A stretch of DNA of 64,000 nucleotides from Bacteroidota bacterium (lineage in GTDB: Bacteria; Bacteroidota; Bacteroidia; Chitinophagales; Chitinophagaceae), in the NCBI GenBank assembly GCA_030706635.1, contig JAUZOD010000009.1:38718-102717 (forward strand), in the 5' to 3' direction. The notes under the pieces were generated by a model. That model did no database searches. It was not told the origin of the DNA and saw nothing but the letters and a program-made list of their open reading frames with translations. Positions 14,894-22,718 of the stretch are shown here, in pieces. The position numbers were made by a program, and so were the translations under genes. Each line of letters starts with the position of its first letter. Within the stretch, counting starts at the first letter, position 1.

Positions 14894-17551
14894 CTTCAAC
14901 ACCAGTTCAATCGCTGCAATCTTCTCCTCCGTGTCTGATTTTTTCTTTTTCTCGAGATCAATTACTTCCGGTTTGGCATGTTGCATGAATTTTTCGTTGC
15001 TTAGCTTTTTATTCAGGGACTCAAGGAACCCGCGGTAGTGAATGAGTTCTTTTTCCAATTCCTGCTTCTGATATGTCTTGTCTGGCTGCAATCCGGTTTC
15101 GAAACCGATTTGAGAACCCCTGAATGGAATCCAGTGGATGCCGTTGTCGTTTTCCCCGCTCTTTGTGCCAAAACCGACAGCTTCTGCGTTGAGCTGTTTC
15201 CGGATGATGGCATAGACGCTGTTATTGCTGAAGATTTCTTCCGCTAACACAACCCGGGTTATCGGTTCGCTGTTTTTCATCTGCTGTTGCTGCCTGAACT
15301 CCCGGCCAACGGTAAGGAACAACCGGAGATCATCGCCAGCCCGCAAGACCTGCGGGTCGGGTTCTCTGACCGGCCCAAATTGTTTAATGCAGAGATCGTC
15401 TCCGGCAGCCCGTTCTTTCAATAAATGGTAGATCTCTTCTGTAACAAAGGGCATAAAGGGATGCAGCCATTGAAGGAGTTCTTCAAAAAAAGAAACGGTT
15501 TTCTGGTATACCTCTGGCAGCATAGCCTGTTCATATCCCGGCTTCACCCATTCGAGGAACCAGCTGCAGAAATCGTCCCATATCAGGGAATAAAGATTTT
15601 TTAAAGCTTCACTGATTTTAAATTCTGCAATTAGTTTCTGAATATCATTTTTGGCCTGCTCCAGGCGGTTTTCAAACCATTGAACGGCAAAATGGCCTGT
15701 TGAGTCTATTGCTGCTGAGCCGGGTTTTTCCGGGCCTGTTTCAGAAACCGCCTGCCTGGCCGCCCACATATTCACCAGTTTGAGGGCGTTCCACAGTTTA
15801 TTGTTGAAATTCCTTCCCTGCTCGGGTCCTGCTTCATCGAAGAGCAGGTCATTACCTGCCGGGGAGGAAATCATGATGCCGAACCGGACGGCATCGGCGC
15901 CATATTTTTCAATGAGTTTTAAAAGGTCGGGAGAATTGCCCAGACTCTTGCTCATTTTCCTTCCCTGTTTATCTCTCACCATGCCCGTGAAATAAACATC
16001 AGAAAACGGCTTTTCATTTTTGAATTCCATGCCAGCCATGATCATGCGGGCCACCCAGAAAAATATTATATCCTGGCCCGTGACCAACACGGCGCCGGGG
16101 TAATAATATTTGAAATCTGCGTTGTCTGGGTCTGTTATGCCGTGGAAAACTTCCATAGGCCATAACCACGAAGAGAACCAGGTATCCAGCACGTCTTCAT
16201 CCTGCGTTAATTTTTCGCCCGCTTTCAGGGGCCCGAATTCCTGTTGATAAGTGGCTATGGCGGCCTGTTCATTTTCGGCAACAACGAAATTCTTTTTGCC
16301 GTCATACCAGGTCGGGATCCTTTGTCCCCACCAGAGTTGCCTTGAGATACACCAGTCCTTTACATTTTCCAGCCAGTATTTGTAGGTCGCCAAAAATTTA
16401 TCTCCCGGATGAATACGGATGTTCCCGGAAATCACCTGTTCCAGCGCAGGAGCCGCGAGCGGTTTCATTTTTACAAACCACTGGGTGGAAATGCGGGGCT
16501 CCACTACGGCATGAGATCTCTGGGAATATCCCAGTCGGGTGGCATAAGTTTCTTCTTTCACAAGCAATCCTTCTTCCCGGAGCATTTCAACTATTCTTTT
16601 TCTGGCCTCAAACCGGTCCATGCCCACCAGTATTTCGGCAGCCGGGGATAAGCTACCGTCTTCGTTCAGGGTTTCTATTACTGGTAAACCGTGCTTCAAT
16701 CCCAGATTATAGTCGTTGATATCGTGTGCAGGCGTAACCTTTAATGCGCCGGTTCCGAAGCTGATGTCAATATAATCATCAAAGATCACGGGTACGGAGC
16801 GGTTTACCAGCGGCACGATCACCTGTTTCCCTTTCAGGTGCCGGTATCGTGGATCTTCCGGGTTCACGCATACTCCGGTATCTCCCATGATGGTTTCGGG
16901 ACGCTGGGTGGCAATGGTTATAAAGTCGCTGGTGCCGGCAATGGGATACTTAACGTAATAAAGTATCCCCTCCACATCCCGGTATTCCACTTCTTCGTCG
17001 CTGAGTGCCGTTCGCGCAGATGGATCCCAATGGATCATGCGGGCGCCGCGATAGATCAGGTTTTTCCGGTACAGATCCACAAACACGCGTATGACCGCCC
17101 GGTAATAGTGGTCATCCATGGTAAAGCTGGTGCGGTTCCAGTCAACACTGCATCCAAGTTTGGCGATCTGGTCGTATATGATGCTGCCATAAGTGTCTTT
17201 CCACTCAAAGGCGTATTTCAGAAAGGCTTCCCGGGAAAGGCTGTTCTTATCAATGCCTTTTTCTTTGAGCATGGCCACCACGCGGGCTTCGGTGGCAATG
17301 GACGCATGGTCGCTTCCCGGAACCCAACAGGCATTCAGTCCGCTCATCCTTGCCCGGCGTACCAGGATGTCCTGAACCGTTTCGTTGAGGGTGTGACCCA
17401 TGTGCAGCACGCCGGTCACATTGGGCGGCGGAATCACCACCGTGTATGGTTTCCGGTGATCCGGAAAACTGTTAAAATAATGATTCGCATTCCAGTGTGC
17501 CGACCATTTATTTTCTACGGAGGCGGGATCATAGTGTTTATTCAATTCCAT
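14888..17551 (-). CDS. valS: Valyl-tRNA synthetase
   Basis: This 887-residue class I aminoacyl-tRNA synthetase charges tRNA-Val. The HIGH signature is HMGH at residues 50-53 within PPPNVTGVLHMGH; KMSKS is near residue 532 (GRKMSKSLGN). The editing domain lies between (SDFITIATQRPETIMGDTG), and a C-terminal coiled-coil arm is present (KTYQKQELEKELIHY onward). The start is placed at the ATG giving MELNKHYDP because an exact promoter box (17576-17583) lies 25 nt before it; a TTG further upstream overlaps that box. The stop codon falls inside a GTCAACC heptamer repeat, so the final residues sit at the repeat boundary. Confidence 0.97.
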   Translation of the reverse strand: MELNKHYDPASVENKWSAHWNANHYFNSFPDHRKPYTVVIPPPNVTGVLHMGHTLNETVQDILVRRARMSGLNACWVPGSDHASIATEARVVAMLKEKGIDKNSLSREAFLKYAFEWKDTYGSIIYDQIAKLGCSVDWNRTSFTMDDHYYRAVIRVFVDLYRKNLIYRGARMIHWDPSARTALSDEEVEYRDVEGILYYVKYPIAGTSDFITIATQRPETIMGDTGVCVNPEDPRYRHLKGKQVIVPLVNRSVPVIFDDYIDISFGTGALKVTPAHDINDYNLGLKHGLPVIETLNEDGSLSPAAEILVGMDRFEARKRIVEMLREEGLLVKEETYATRLGYSQRSHAVVEPRISTQWFVKMKPLAAPALEQVISGNIRIHPGDKFLATYKYWLENVKDWCISRQLWWGQRIPTWYDGKKNFVVAENEQAAIATYQQEFGPLKAGEKLTQDEDVLDTWFSSWLWPMEVFHGITDPDNADFKYYYPGAVLVTGQDIIFFWVARMIMAGMEFKNEKPFSDVYFTGMVRDKQGRKMSKSLGNSPDLLKLIEKYGADAVRFGIMISSPAGNDLLFDEAGPEQGRNFNNKLWNALKLVNMWAARQAVSETGPEKPGSAAIDSTGHFAVQWFENRLEQAKNDIQKLIAEFKISEALKNLYSLIWDDFCSWFLEWVKPGYEQAMLPEVYQKTVSFFEELLQWLHPFMPFVTEEIYHLLKERAAGDDLCIKQFGPVREPDPQVLRAGDDLRLFLTVGREFRQQQQMKNSEPITRVVLAEEIFSNNSVYAIIRKQLNAEAVGFGTKSGENDNGIHWIPFRGSQIGFETGLQPDKTYQKQELEKELIHYRGFLESLNKKLSNEKFMQHAKPEVIDLEKKKKSDTEEKIAAIELVLKG

Positions 17552-17575
17552 CCGGGTGCATCTTTTAAAGGAATG

Positions 17576-17583
17576 CAAAGTTA
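17576..17583 (-). promoter_or_regulatory. Bacteroidota -7 box for valS
   Basis: The minus strand reads TAACTTTG, exactly TAnnTTTG, 25 nt before the valS ATG and directly downstream of the terminator of the small-peptide gene. Confidence 0.6.
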
Positions 17584-17625
17584 ATCAATCGCTTATATGG
17601 ATGGAAAGCAGGCAGGGGCAAATAA

Positions 17626-17653
17626 AAAAGTTTCCTGTTAAAAGGAAACTTTT
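17626..17653 (-). terminator. Rho-independent terminator of the first small-peptide gene
   Basis: A 10-bp perfect stem AAAAGTTTCC/GGAAACTTTT with an 8-nt loop, followed on the minus strand by TTTTTTATT. It lies 84 nt downstream of the small ORF at 17737-17850 and upstream of the valS promoter, which defines a separate short transcript. Confidence 0.75.
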
Positions 17654-17736
17654 GTCTTAGGAGAGGGAATACCAAGATTCCTCCCGTATCCTGGGAATAG
17701 AGGTTCTGAACTTAAGCTCAGCAGGTAAGCTTGATG

Positions 17737-17850
17737 TTATGCAAACCAGTACAAATAAGAAAGCAGCATAACCAGGGCGAGAAAACCAAAGGCAAATAAA
17801 GCTGTCTTTGCATTTTCTCCCAAATGAAATGAATGTGTTGTCCTCTTCAT
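17737..17850 (-). CDS. 37-residue single-span membrane peptide (paralogue 1)
   Basis: This tiny ORF begins MKRTTHSFHLGENAKTA, continues with one strongly hydrophobic helix (LFAFGFLALVMLLSYLYW) and ends at residue 37. The N-terminus is basic and probably cytoplasmic. It is supported by three facts: a nearly identical architecture in a second 37-residue ORF 274 nt upstream (18125-18238), with shared F-H-[LV]-G-E and matching Met28 and Tyr32; a dedicated terminator at 17626-17653; and the absence of any other gene in an 818-nt space. No promoter box matches the consensus exactly. I do not recognise the family; small single-span peptides often bind and tune larger membrane complexes, but that is inference. 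Confidence 0.6.
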   Translation of the reverse strand: MKRTTHSFHLGENAKTALFAFGFLALVMLLSYLYWFA

Positions 17851-18068
17851 AAATGAAAAATTTAGAATGAAACCATGTTAATTAAAAACATTTGTTTCAA
17901 AGGGACTCAAAATCAACTAGGGTAGGTTTCTCTTACGATCTGGGGGGGATGCCTTAAAAATAATGACCATGGCAGGCGAACCATGATCTCCAAACAAATA
18001 TAAACTGATTTTCTGAGCAGTGCTAGTGTTTAGCCATAAAATTTGCAATATTTTCCCCAAATTTCCCC

Positions 18069-18100
18069 AAAAAGGAAAACTCCGGCTTGAGGCCGGAGTT
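18069..18100 (-). terminator. Rho-independent terminator of the second small-peptide gene
   Basis: A 9-bp stem AACTCCGGC/GCCGGAGTT with a 5-nt loop, followed on the minus strand by TTTTCCTTTTT. It lies 25 nt after the stop of the ORF at 18125-18238. Confidence 0.75.
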
Positions 18101-18124
18101 GACGTACCAGGTGTTTGCCCAGGA

Positions 18125-18238
18125 TCAGGTTAAGGTAAAGACGTAGGCAAATAACATGATGGAGCAGAAATACAGGACCGCGATGATCGCGGCCAATGTC
18201 GTTTCCTCCCCAACATGAAAGGCTTGCATGTTTTTCAT
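18125..18238 (-). CDS. 37-residue single-span membrane peptide (paralogue 2)
   Basis: This ORF begins MKNMQAFHVGEETT, has one hydrophobic helix (LAAIIAVLYFCSIMLFAYVF) and ends at residue 37, exactly the same length as the ORF at 17737-17850. The two share F-H-[LV]-G-E, then Met28, Leu29 and Tyr32 in the helix, with otherwise divergent residues, as expected for old paralogues under constraint and not for a recent duplication. It has its own terminator 25 nt downstream, so the two genes are separate transcription units in tandem. The function is unknown. Confidence 0.6.
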   Translation of the reverse strand: MKNMQAFHVGEETTLAAIIAVLYFCSIMLFAYVFTLT

Positions 18239-18397
18239 GGAGATGAATTTAAAGGTGAAATACTAAGCATACGGACGGATTTCAGGGCGCTTTCAACGGG
18301 TACGAATGGAATAATATCAAAAAAACCGTAAATGAAATGGAAACGGAAGCGTGATTATCCTAACTTTATTAGCAAATAAGGCTCAGGACACCCGGTT

Positions 18398-19771
18398 ATG
18401 TATGCAATAGTAGATATCGAAACAACGGGTAGTTATGCTGCTAATAACGGCATCACTGAATTGGCTATTGTGCTTTACGATGGAAATAAGATCTTGGACC
18501 GTTTTGAAAGCCTGGTCAATCCTCAAATGCCTATCCCGCGCTACATTCAGGTACTCACGGGCATTCTGCCGGAGATGCTGGAATCTGCTCCGCTGTTCAG
18601 CGAAATGGCTGACCGGGTTTATACCTTATTAAAAGATGCTGTTTTCGTGGCACACAATGTGAATTTTGACTATTCTTTCATCAAATTCCATCTGGAGTCC
18701 TGCGGTTATTCGTTGAACAGTAAAAAGCTTTGCACTGTCCGGCTGAGCCGTAAACTGTTCCCGGGGCTTGCCGGTTACAGTCTCGGCAAGTTATGCCGCG
18801 AGTTGAGTATTCCCCTCGAGAACCGCCACCGGGCCGGAGGGGATGCCGACGCCACGGTAAGGCTTTTTGAAAAAATTCTGCTCAGGGACTCGCAGGGTCA
18901 TGTGCAGCAAATGCTGAATACGAGAAGCCGGGAACAGTACCTGCCTCCCAATTTACCTTCGGATCAGATTGCGGGAATCCCGTACACATCGGGGGTTTAT
19001 TATTTCCACGATCAAAAAGGGAAAGTGATCTATGTGGGGAAGGCCAGGAATCTCCGTAGCCGCGTCTGCAGTCATTTTTCGAATAATCACACCGGCCTGC
19101 GCAAACAGGAATTTCTGCGGAATATTTTTTCTGTTTCCTGGCAGGAATGTGGTACGGAATTGATGGCCTTTCTGTTTGAATGCATTGAAATCAAACGGCT
19201 CTGGCCTAAATACAATAGCAGCCTGAAACGGTTTGAACAGGCCTATGGCCTATATACCTATGAGGATCACAACGGTTTTCTGCGGCTTATTATGGAAAAG
19301 AAAAAAAAGCATCTGCAGAGTTATTATAGTTTTAACAGCGTTTTTGAAGGGAGGCAAATAATCAGCCGGCTGGTTCGCCAATGCGGACTTTGTCCAAAAC
19401 TTTGCTTCATACAAAAAGGGGATGATGCCTGTGAGGGGATCCGGGAGCATTATTGTTCAGGAGCCTGCAGGGGAGAGGAAACAGCATCAGCATATAATGA
19501 CCGTGTTCGGGAGGCTTTGGCTTCCCTGCAGCAGGTTCTTCCGTCTTTTTTCGTGAAAGATAAAGGTCGACACGCCGCCGAAGAGAGCTATATACTTATA
19601 GAAAACGGACGTTTCTATGGAATGGGTTACCTGGACAAAGAATTGCAAATAGGAAATCTGGACTTGCTGAAAGAACATCTCACCGTTTATCCGGAAAATG
19701 ATTATATGCGGGGACTGGTGTATCAGTATGCAGAAAAATGGCCTTCAAAGAAATTGACAATGGACAATTGA
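18398..19771 (+). CDS. DnaQ-like exonuclease fused to a GIY-YIG (UvrC-type) nuclease
   Basis: This 457-residue protein joins two nucleases. Residues 1-165 are a DEDDh 3'-5' exonuclease: Asp6 and Glu8 in IVDIETTG, HNVNFDYSF for motif II, and HRAGGDADAT for motif III. From about residue 200, SGVYYF and VIYVGKARNLRSRV form a GIY-YIG domain as in UvrC/Cho, with the catalytic Glu probably in FLFECIEIKRLWPKYN. A Cys-rich stretch (CGLCPKLC, then HYCSGACRG) suggests a metal site, compatible with UvrC-like proteins. This fused form is known in Bacteroidota and Actinobacteria and is thought to act in DNA repair. The last codons and TGA stop lie in a heptamer repeat and encode LTMDN. Confidence 0.87.
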   Translation: MYAIVDIETTGSYAANNGITELAIVLYDGNKILDRFESLVNPQMPIPRYIQVLTGILPEMLESAPLFSEMADRVYTLLKDAVFVAHNVNFDYSFIKFHLESCGYSLNSKKLCTVRLSRKLFPGLAGYSLGKLCRELSIPLENRHRAGGDADATVRLFEKILLRDSQGHVQQMLNTRSREQYLPPNLPSDQIAGIPYTSGVYYFHDQKGKVIYVGKARNLRSRVCSHFSNNHTGLRKQEFLRNIFSVSWQECGTELMAFLFECIEIKRLWPKYNSSLKRFEQAYGLYTYEDHNGFLRLIMEKKKKHLQSYYSFNSVFEGRQIISRLVRQCGLCPKLCFIQKGDDACEGIREHYCSGACRGEETASAYNDRVREALASLQQVLPSFFVKDKGRHAAEESYILIENGRFYGMGYLDKELQIGNLDLLKEHLTVYPENDYMRGLVYQYAEKWPSKKLTMDN

Positions 19772-19823
19772 CAATGGACAATGAGGACAAATTGTCACCT
19801 GTCAATTGTCCATTGTCAATTGA
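19754..19823. repeat. Inverted heptamer repeats spanning two convergent stop codons
   Basis: The left arm has TTGACAATGGACAATTGA and a further copy of the unit; the right arm carries the inverse complement (TCAATTGTCCATTGTCAA). The TGA of the exonuclease gene (19769-19771) and the TGA of aat (19802-19804, minus) are both inside the arms. The unit period is about 7 nt and the core is TTGACAA/TGGACAA. Confidence 0.9.
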
Positions 19824-20455
19824 TCAACATATTCCAGGAATTCAACCCTGGGAATCATTCTCGCGCCAAGGCTTTCGAGATGCGCGGTGTATACCTGGCA
19901 GTCAATTATCCGAACGCCTTCGGATTGCAGTTGCTGCACGTATTTGATAAAAGCGAATTTACTGGCATTACTCCGCTTGCTGAACATGCTTTCCCCAAAG
20001 AACATATTTCCCAGGCGGATACCGTAAAGTCCACCCACCAGTTCCCCATTTTGCCAGGCTTCAGCGCTGTGCGCATAACCATGACGGTGCAGATTGATAT
20101 AGGCATTCTGCATGTCTTCCGTTATCCAGGTTCCCTCCTGGTCGTGTCTGGATATGCTTTTGCATTCGCCGATGACGGCCCGGAAATTCCGGTTAACAGA
20201 AAACTCCAGATCTCCTTTTTTCAAAATCTGTTTCATGCTATTGCTCACCTTCAGTTCCTGCGGAAATAATACGAACCGGGGATCGGGACACCACCAGAGG
20301 ATATATTTATTTTCATACCAGGGGAAAATTCCGTTCCGGTAGGCGAGGAGCAGCCTTTCCATAGACAGATCGCCGCCAATGGCCAGCAGCCCATCCTCAT
20401 CGGCCAGGTTAACCGGCGGAAATACCAGATCCCGATCCAGGATATAAAGCGACAT
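19802..20455 (-). CDS. aat: Leucyl/phenylalanyl-tRNA-protein transferase
   Basis: This 217-residue N-end-rule enzyme transfers Leu or Phe from tRNA to N-terminal Lys/Arg of proteins, marking them for ClpS-ClpAP degradation. The hallmark block is GLLAIGGDLS followed by LLLAYRNGIFPWYE and LWWCPDPRFVLFP, with the GNAT-like centre around HRHGYAHSAEAWQNGELVGG and GESMFS. The downstream clpS gene of the same pathway lies 48 nt upstream in transcription order on the same strand, making a functional pair. The last residues LTMDN and the stop codon come from the heptamer repeat, giving the same tail as the convergent exonuclease protein. Confidence 0.95.
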   Translation of the reverse strand: MSLYILDRDLVFPPVNLADEDGLLAIGGDLSMERLLLAYRNGIFPWYENKYILWWCPDPRFVLFPQELKVSNSMKQILKKGDLEFSVNRNFRAVIGECKSISRHDQEGTWITEDMQNAYINLHRHGYAHSAEAWQNGELVGGLYGIRLGNMFFGESMFSKRSNASKFAFIKYVQQLQSEGVRIIDCQVYTAHLESLGARMIPRVEFLEYVDQLTMDN

Positions 20456-20503
20456 ATTCGGATATAAAATGAATGTAAAATGGGCTTCGAATCCGGGTGA
20501 GAT

Positions 20504-20815
20504 TCACGAAGCTGAAAGAACTTCGATCGTAGCGCCGATACCCCGGTCGGTAATGGCATCACACATGGGCTTCAGTTCTTCATAACTTCCCCGCTTAACC
20601 CCATATTTTCCCTGAGTATGTATGATCATCGCGCATTGTTCCGCCTGTTCTGTGCTATGCTTGCAAACTTCCATCAGGGTTTGAATTACCCAGTCGAAGC
20701 TATTTACCTCGTCATTCCAGACAATCAAACTGTATGGCTCTTCAGCATCGGTTAACAGCTCGATGTCTGATATACTCTCTTCCCGTGTGCCGGGATTGTT
20801 TAACTGCGTTGCCAT
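20504..20815 (-). CDS. clpS: ATP-dependent Clp protease adaptor
   Basis: This 103-residue adaptor recognises N-degron substrates with bulky hydrophobic N-termini and delivers them to ClpAP. A disordered N-terminal tail (about 25 residues) is followed by the folded core YSLIVWNDEVNSFDWVIQTL, with the N-D-E motif that contacts the substrate alpha-amino group, and HSTEQAEQCAMIIHTQGK, whose His-containing strand completes the pocket. It lies 48 nt upstream of aat on the same strand. The upstream region carries a TCACTTTG sequence that differs from the -7 consensus by one base. Confidence 0.93.
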   Translation of the reverse strand: MATQLNNPGTREESISDIELLTDAEEPYSLIVWNDEVNSFDWVIQTLMEVCKHSTEQAEQCAMIIHTQGKYGVKRGSYEELKPMCDAITDRGIGATIEVLSAS

Positions 20816-21015
20816 GGTATAAAATTAGAACATTGCACCTTTTTATGCAAAGTGACAGGCTCAAATGTGCAAGAAATATGTTAACAATTTTTTTGCCCCA
20901 CCATTTTGTTGCCAATTATACCCATAATATGGGAAAACCGGCCGGCTATCAGGCTTAAAACAGGTGGCTTGGCGTTTGAATAGGTAGGATATCGGATCAT
21001 TAAAACAATATATTT

Positions 21016-21582
21016 ATGAAGTCGCTAATTTTTGCTTTATGCCTCACTACCGGTCTTTTTGCGGTGCAGGCCTGTAATAACAGTACGTCATCTGACAGCC
21101 ATGAGGATTCTGTTGACAGTGCAAAGGCAGTCAATAAAACAGTACAACCCGTTCAGAAAGATGCATCTGATTTTGCCGTTGCGGCAGCCAATGGTGGCAT
21201 GATGGAAGTAGAGTTGGGTAAGCTTGCGCAGGAGAAGGCCGTTAGCCAGCGCGTGAAGGATTTTGGCTCCATGATGGTGAAGGACCATTCTGCCGCCAAC
21301 GACCAGTTGAAAACGGTCGCTTCCACGCTGAATATCACGCTGCCTGATTCAGTAAGCGATGATGCCCGCAAAGAAATCGATAAGCTGAAAATGAAAAAAG
21401 GAAAGGATTTTGACAAAGCCTATGTGAATATGATGCTCGATGATCATAAGAAGGATATTGCGGACTTCAGGAAATGTGCGGACAACTGTTCCGATTCCAG
21501 CATCAAGGCATTTGCCTCCAACACATTGCCCACACTGGAAAAACATTTGGATTCCGTGCAGGCGATCGCCGGAAAGAAATAA
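21016..21582 (+). CDS. DUF4142 lipoprotein
   Basis: This is a 188-residue lipoprotein with lipobox VQAC (lipidated Cys20) and a Ser/Asp-rich linker. The all-helical DUF4142 domain follows: FAVAAANGGMMEVELGKLAQ, VKDFGSMMVKDHSAANDQLK and YVNMMLDDHKKDIADFRKCA. The repeated D-H pairs in the helices give a ferritin-like look and might bind metal, but no function is established for the family. It forms a single-gene transcript: a 12-bp hairpin with GAAA loop ends it at 21633-21660, before the K+ channel promoter. Confidence 0.88.
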   Translation: MKSLIFALCLTTGLFAVQACNNSTSSDSHEDSVDSAKAVNKTVQPVQKDASDFAVAAANGGMMEVELGKLAQEKAVSQRVKDFGSMMVKDHSAANDQLKTVASTLNITLPDSVSDDARKEIDKLKMKKGKDFDKAYVNMMLDDHKKDIADFRKCADNCSDSSIKAFASNTLPTLEKHLDSVQAIAGKK

Positions 21583-21632
21583 GAGAATTGGAAAAGGAAG
21601 TATTAAAATTTGTGAGGCGGTAACTGAGAGTA

Positions 21633-21665
21633 GGTCCTGGAGATGAAAATCTTCAGGACCATTTT
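21633..21665 (+). terminator. Rho-independent terminator of the DUF4142 gene
   Basis: A 12-bp stem (GGTCCTGGAGAT/ATCTTCAGGACC, one G-T pair) closed by a GAAA tetraloop, followed by ATTTTCATT. It lies 50 nt after the DUF4142 stop. Confidence 0.75.
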
Positions 21666-21684
21666 CATTGAAAAACCTTCTTCT

Positions 21685-21692
21685 TAGCTTTG
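21685..21692 (+). promoter_or_regulatory. Bacteroidota -7 box for the K+ channel gene
   Basis: TAGCTTTG is an exact TAnnTTTG match 16 nt before the ATG; CATTGAAA about 16 nt further upstream may serve as the -33 element. Confidence 0.6.
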
Positions 21693-21708
21693 CCAAAATA
21701 AATTACTC

Positions 21709-22677
21709 ATGGCAAGCGGACGGATGACCCTCAGACTCAAGGCGAACAACGATACGGGATTTGGAACAAACCCGGATAATTATGGCGGGCGTTTTGTAAA
21801 CCGGGACGGGAGCTTCAATGTACGTAAGGAAGGAATCCCTTTTTTGAGAAGATTCAGCCTGTATCATTCTATGCTGAATATGCCGGTTCTGAAATTTTTC
21901 GCCTCTCTGTTTGCTTTTTATCTGGTGATTAACTTTCTTTTTGCGTGGATCTATTTTTTCATTGGAATGAGTCAGTTCCAGGGAATAACGGCTTCCACAT
22001 TTATGGGTATTTTTAAAGAGATGTTCTTTTTCAGCACGGAAACGTTTACGACGGTGGGATACGGAAGAGTGAATCCTGTGGGGGATGCCGCCAACTCAGT
22101 GGCAGCGGCCGAATCCATGTTGGGATTTCTGTCCTTTGCCGTGGCAACGGGTCTTTTGTACGGGCGTTTTTCAAAACCCAGAGCATTTCTCATCTTCAGC
22201 AAACAGGCGCTGATGAGTCCGTATCGCGAAGGTCAGGCACTGATGTTCCGGTTTGTCGCTTATAAGGATAATCACACCCTGACCAACCTGGACATAAAGG
22301 TGAATATTGCCATGCAGCTGGAGGAAAACGGGAGAAAGGTTTATAAATTTTATGACCTTGATCTGGAAAGAAATCATGTGGAAACCCTGCCCATGAACTG
22401 GACCGTGGTTCACCCGGTAAATGAAGAAAGTCCGCTGCATCTGTACACGGCAGAGGATATGAAGCGGGCGGATGTGGAACTGTATGTTTCTGTCAGGGGG
22501 TTTGATGATGTTTATTCTAATGTGGTTCAACAGCGAACCTCCTACACATTTGATGAGATCCTGTTTGACCGGAAATTTGTGCAGATGTACCGTGAAAGCG
22601 CAGATGGAAGAACCACCATCCTGGAGCTGCACCGGCTAGACGAACATCGGGAAGCCAGGCAGGAAATTAAAAAATAG
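21709..22677 (+). CDS. Inward-rectifier (KirBac-type) potassium channel
   Basis: This is a 322-residue channel protein. Two membrane helices flank a pore loop with the K+ selectivity filter TVGYG at residues 115-119 in STETFTTVGYGRVNP. After the second helix the KirBac cytoplasmic beta-sandwich starts at SKPRAFLIFSKQALMSPY and includes ALMFRFVAYKDN and NWTVVHPVNEESPL, close to the Kir consensus. A slide-helix region (FSLYHSMLNMPVLKF) precedes the first span. It should form a tetrameric K+ channel gated by its cytoplasmic domain. It has its own promoter and may be followed in the same transcript by the DUF4421 gene 41 nt downstream. Confidence 0.94.
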   Translation: MASGRMTLRLKANNDTGFGTNPDNYGGRFVNRDGSFNVRKEGIPFLRRFSLYHSMLNMPVLKFFASLFAFYLVINFLFAWIYFFIGMSQFQGITASTFMGIFKEMFFFSTETFTTVGYGRVNPVGDAANSVAAAESMLGFLSFAVATGLLYGRFSKPRAFLIFSKQALMSPYREGQALMFRFVAYKDNHTLTNLDIKVNIAMQLEENGRKVYKFYDLDLERNHVETLPMNWTVVHPVNEESPLHLYTAEDMKRADVELYVSVRGFDDVYSNVVQQRTSYTFDEILFDRKFVQMYRESADGRTTILELHRLDEHREARQEIKK

Positions 22678-22718
22678 AAAATGGGTTGGATTGTTGTCGA
22701 TCATATCAATGAAGCCGG

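Noticed and set aside
14888..17578. Longer valS start at a TTG (17578)
   Set aside because: That codon overlaps the exact TAACTTTG promoter box, and the additional residues do not resemble ValS N-termini.
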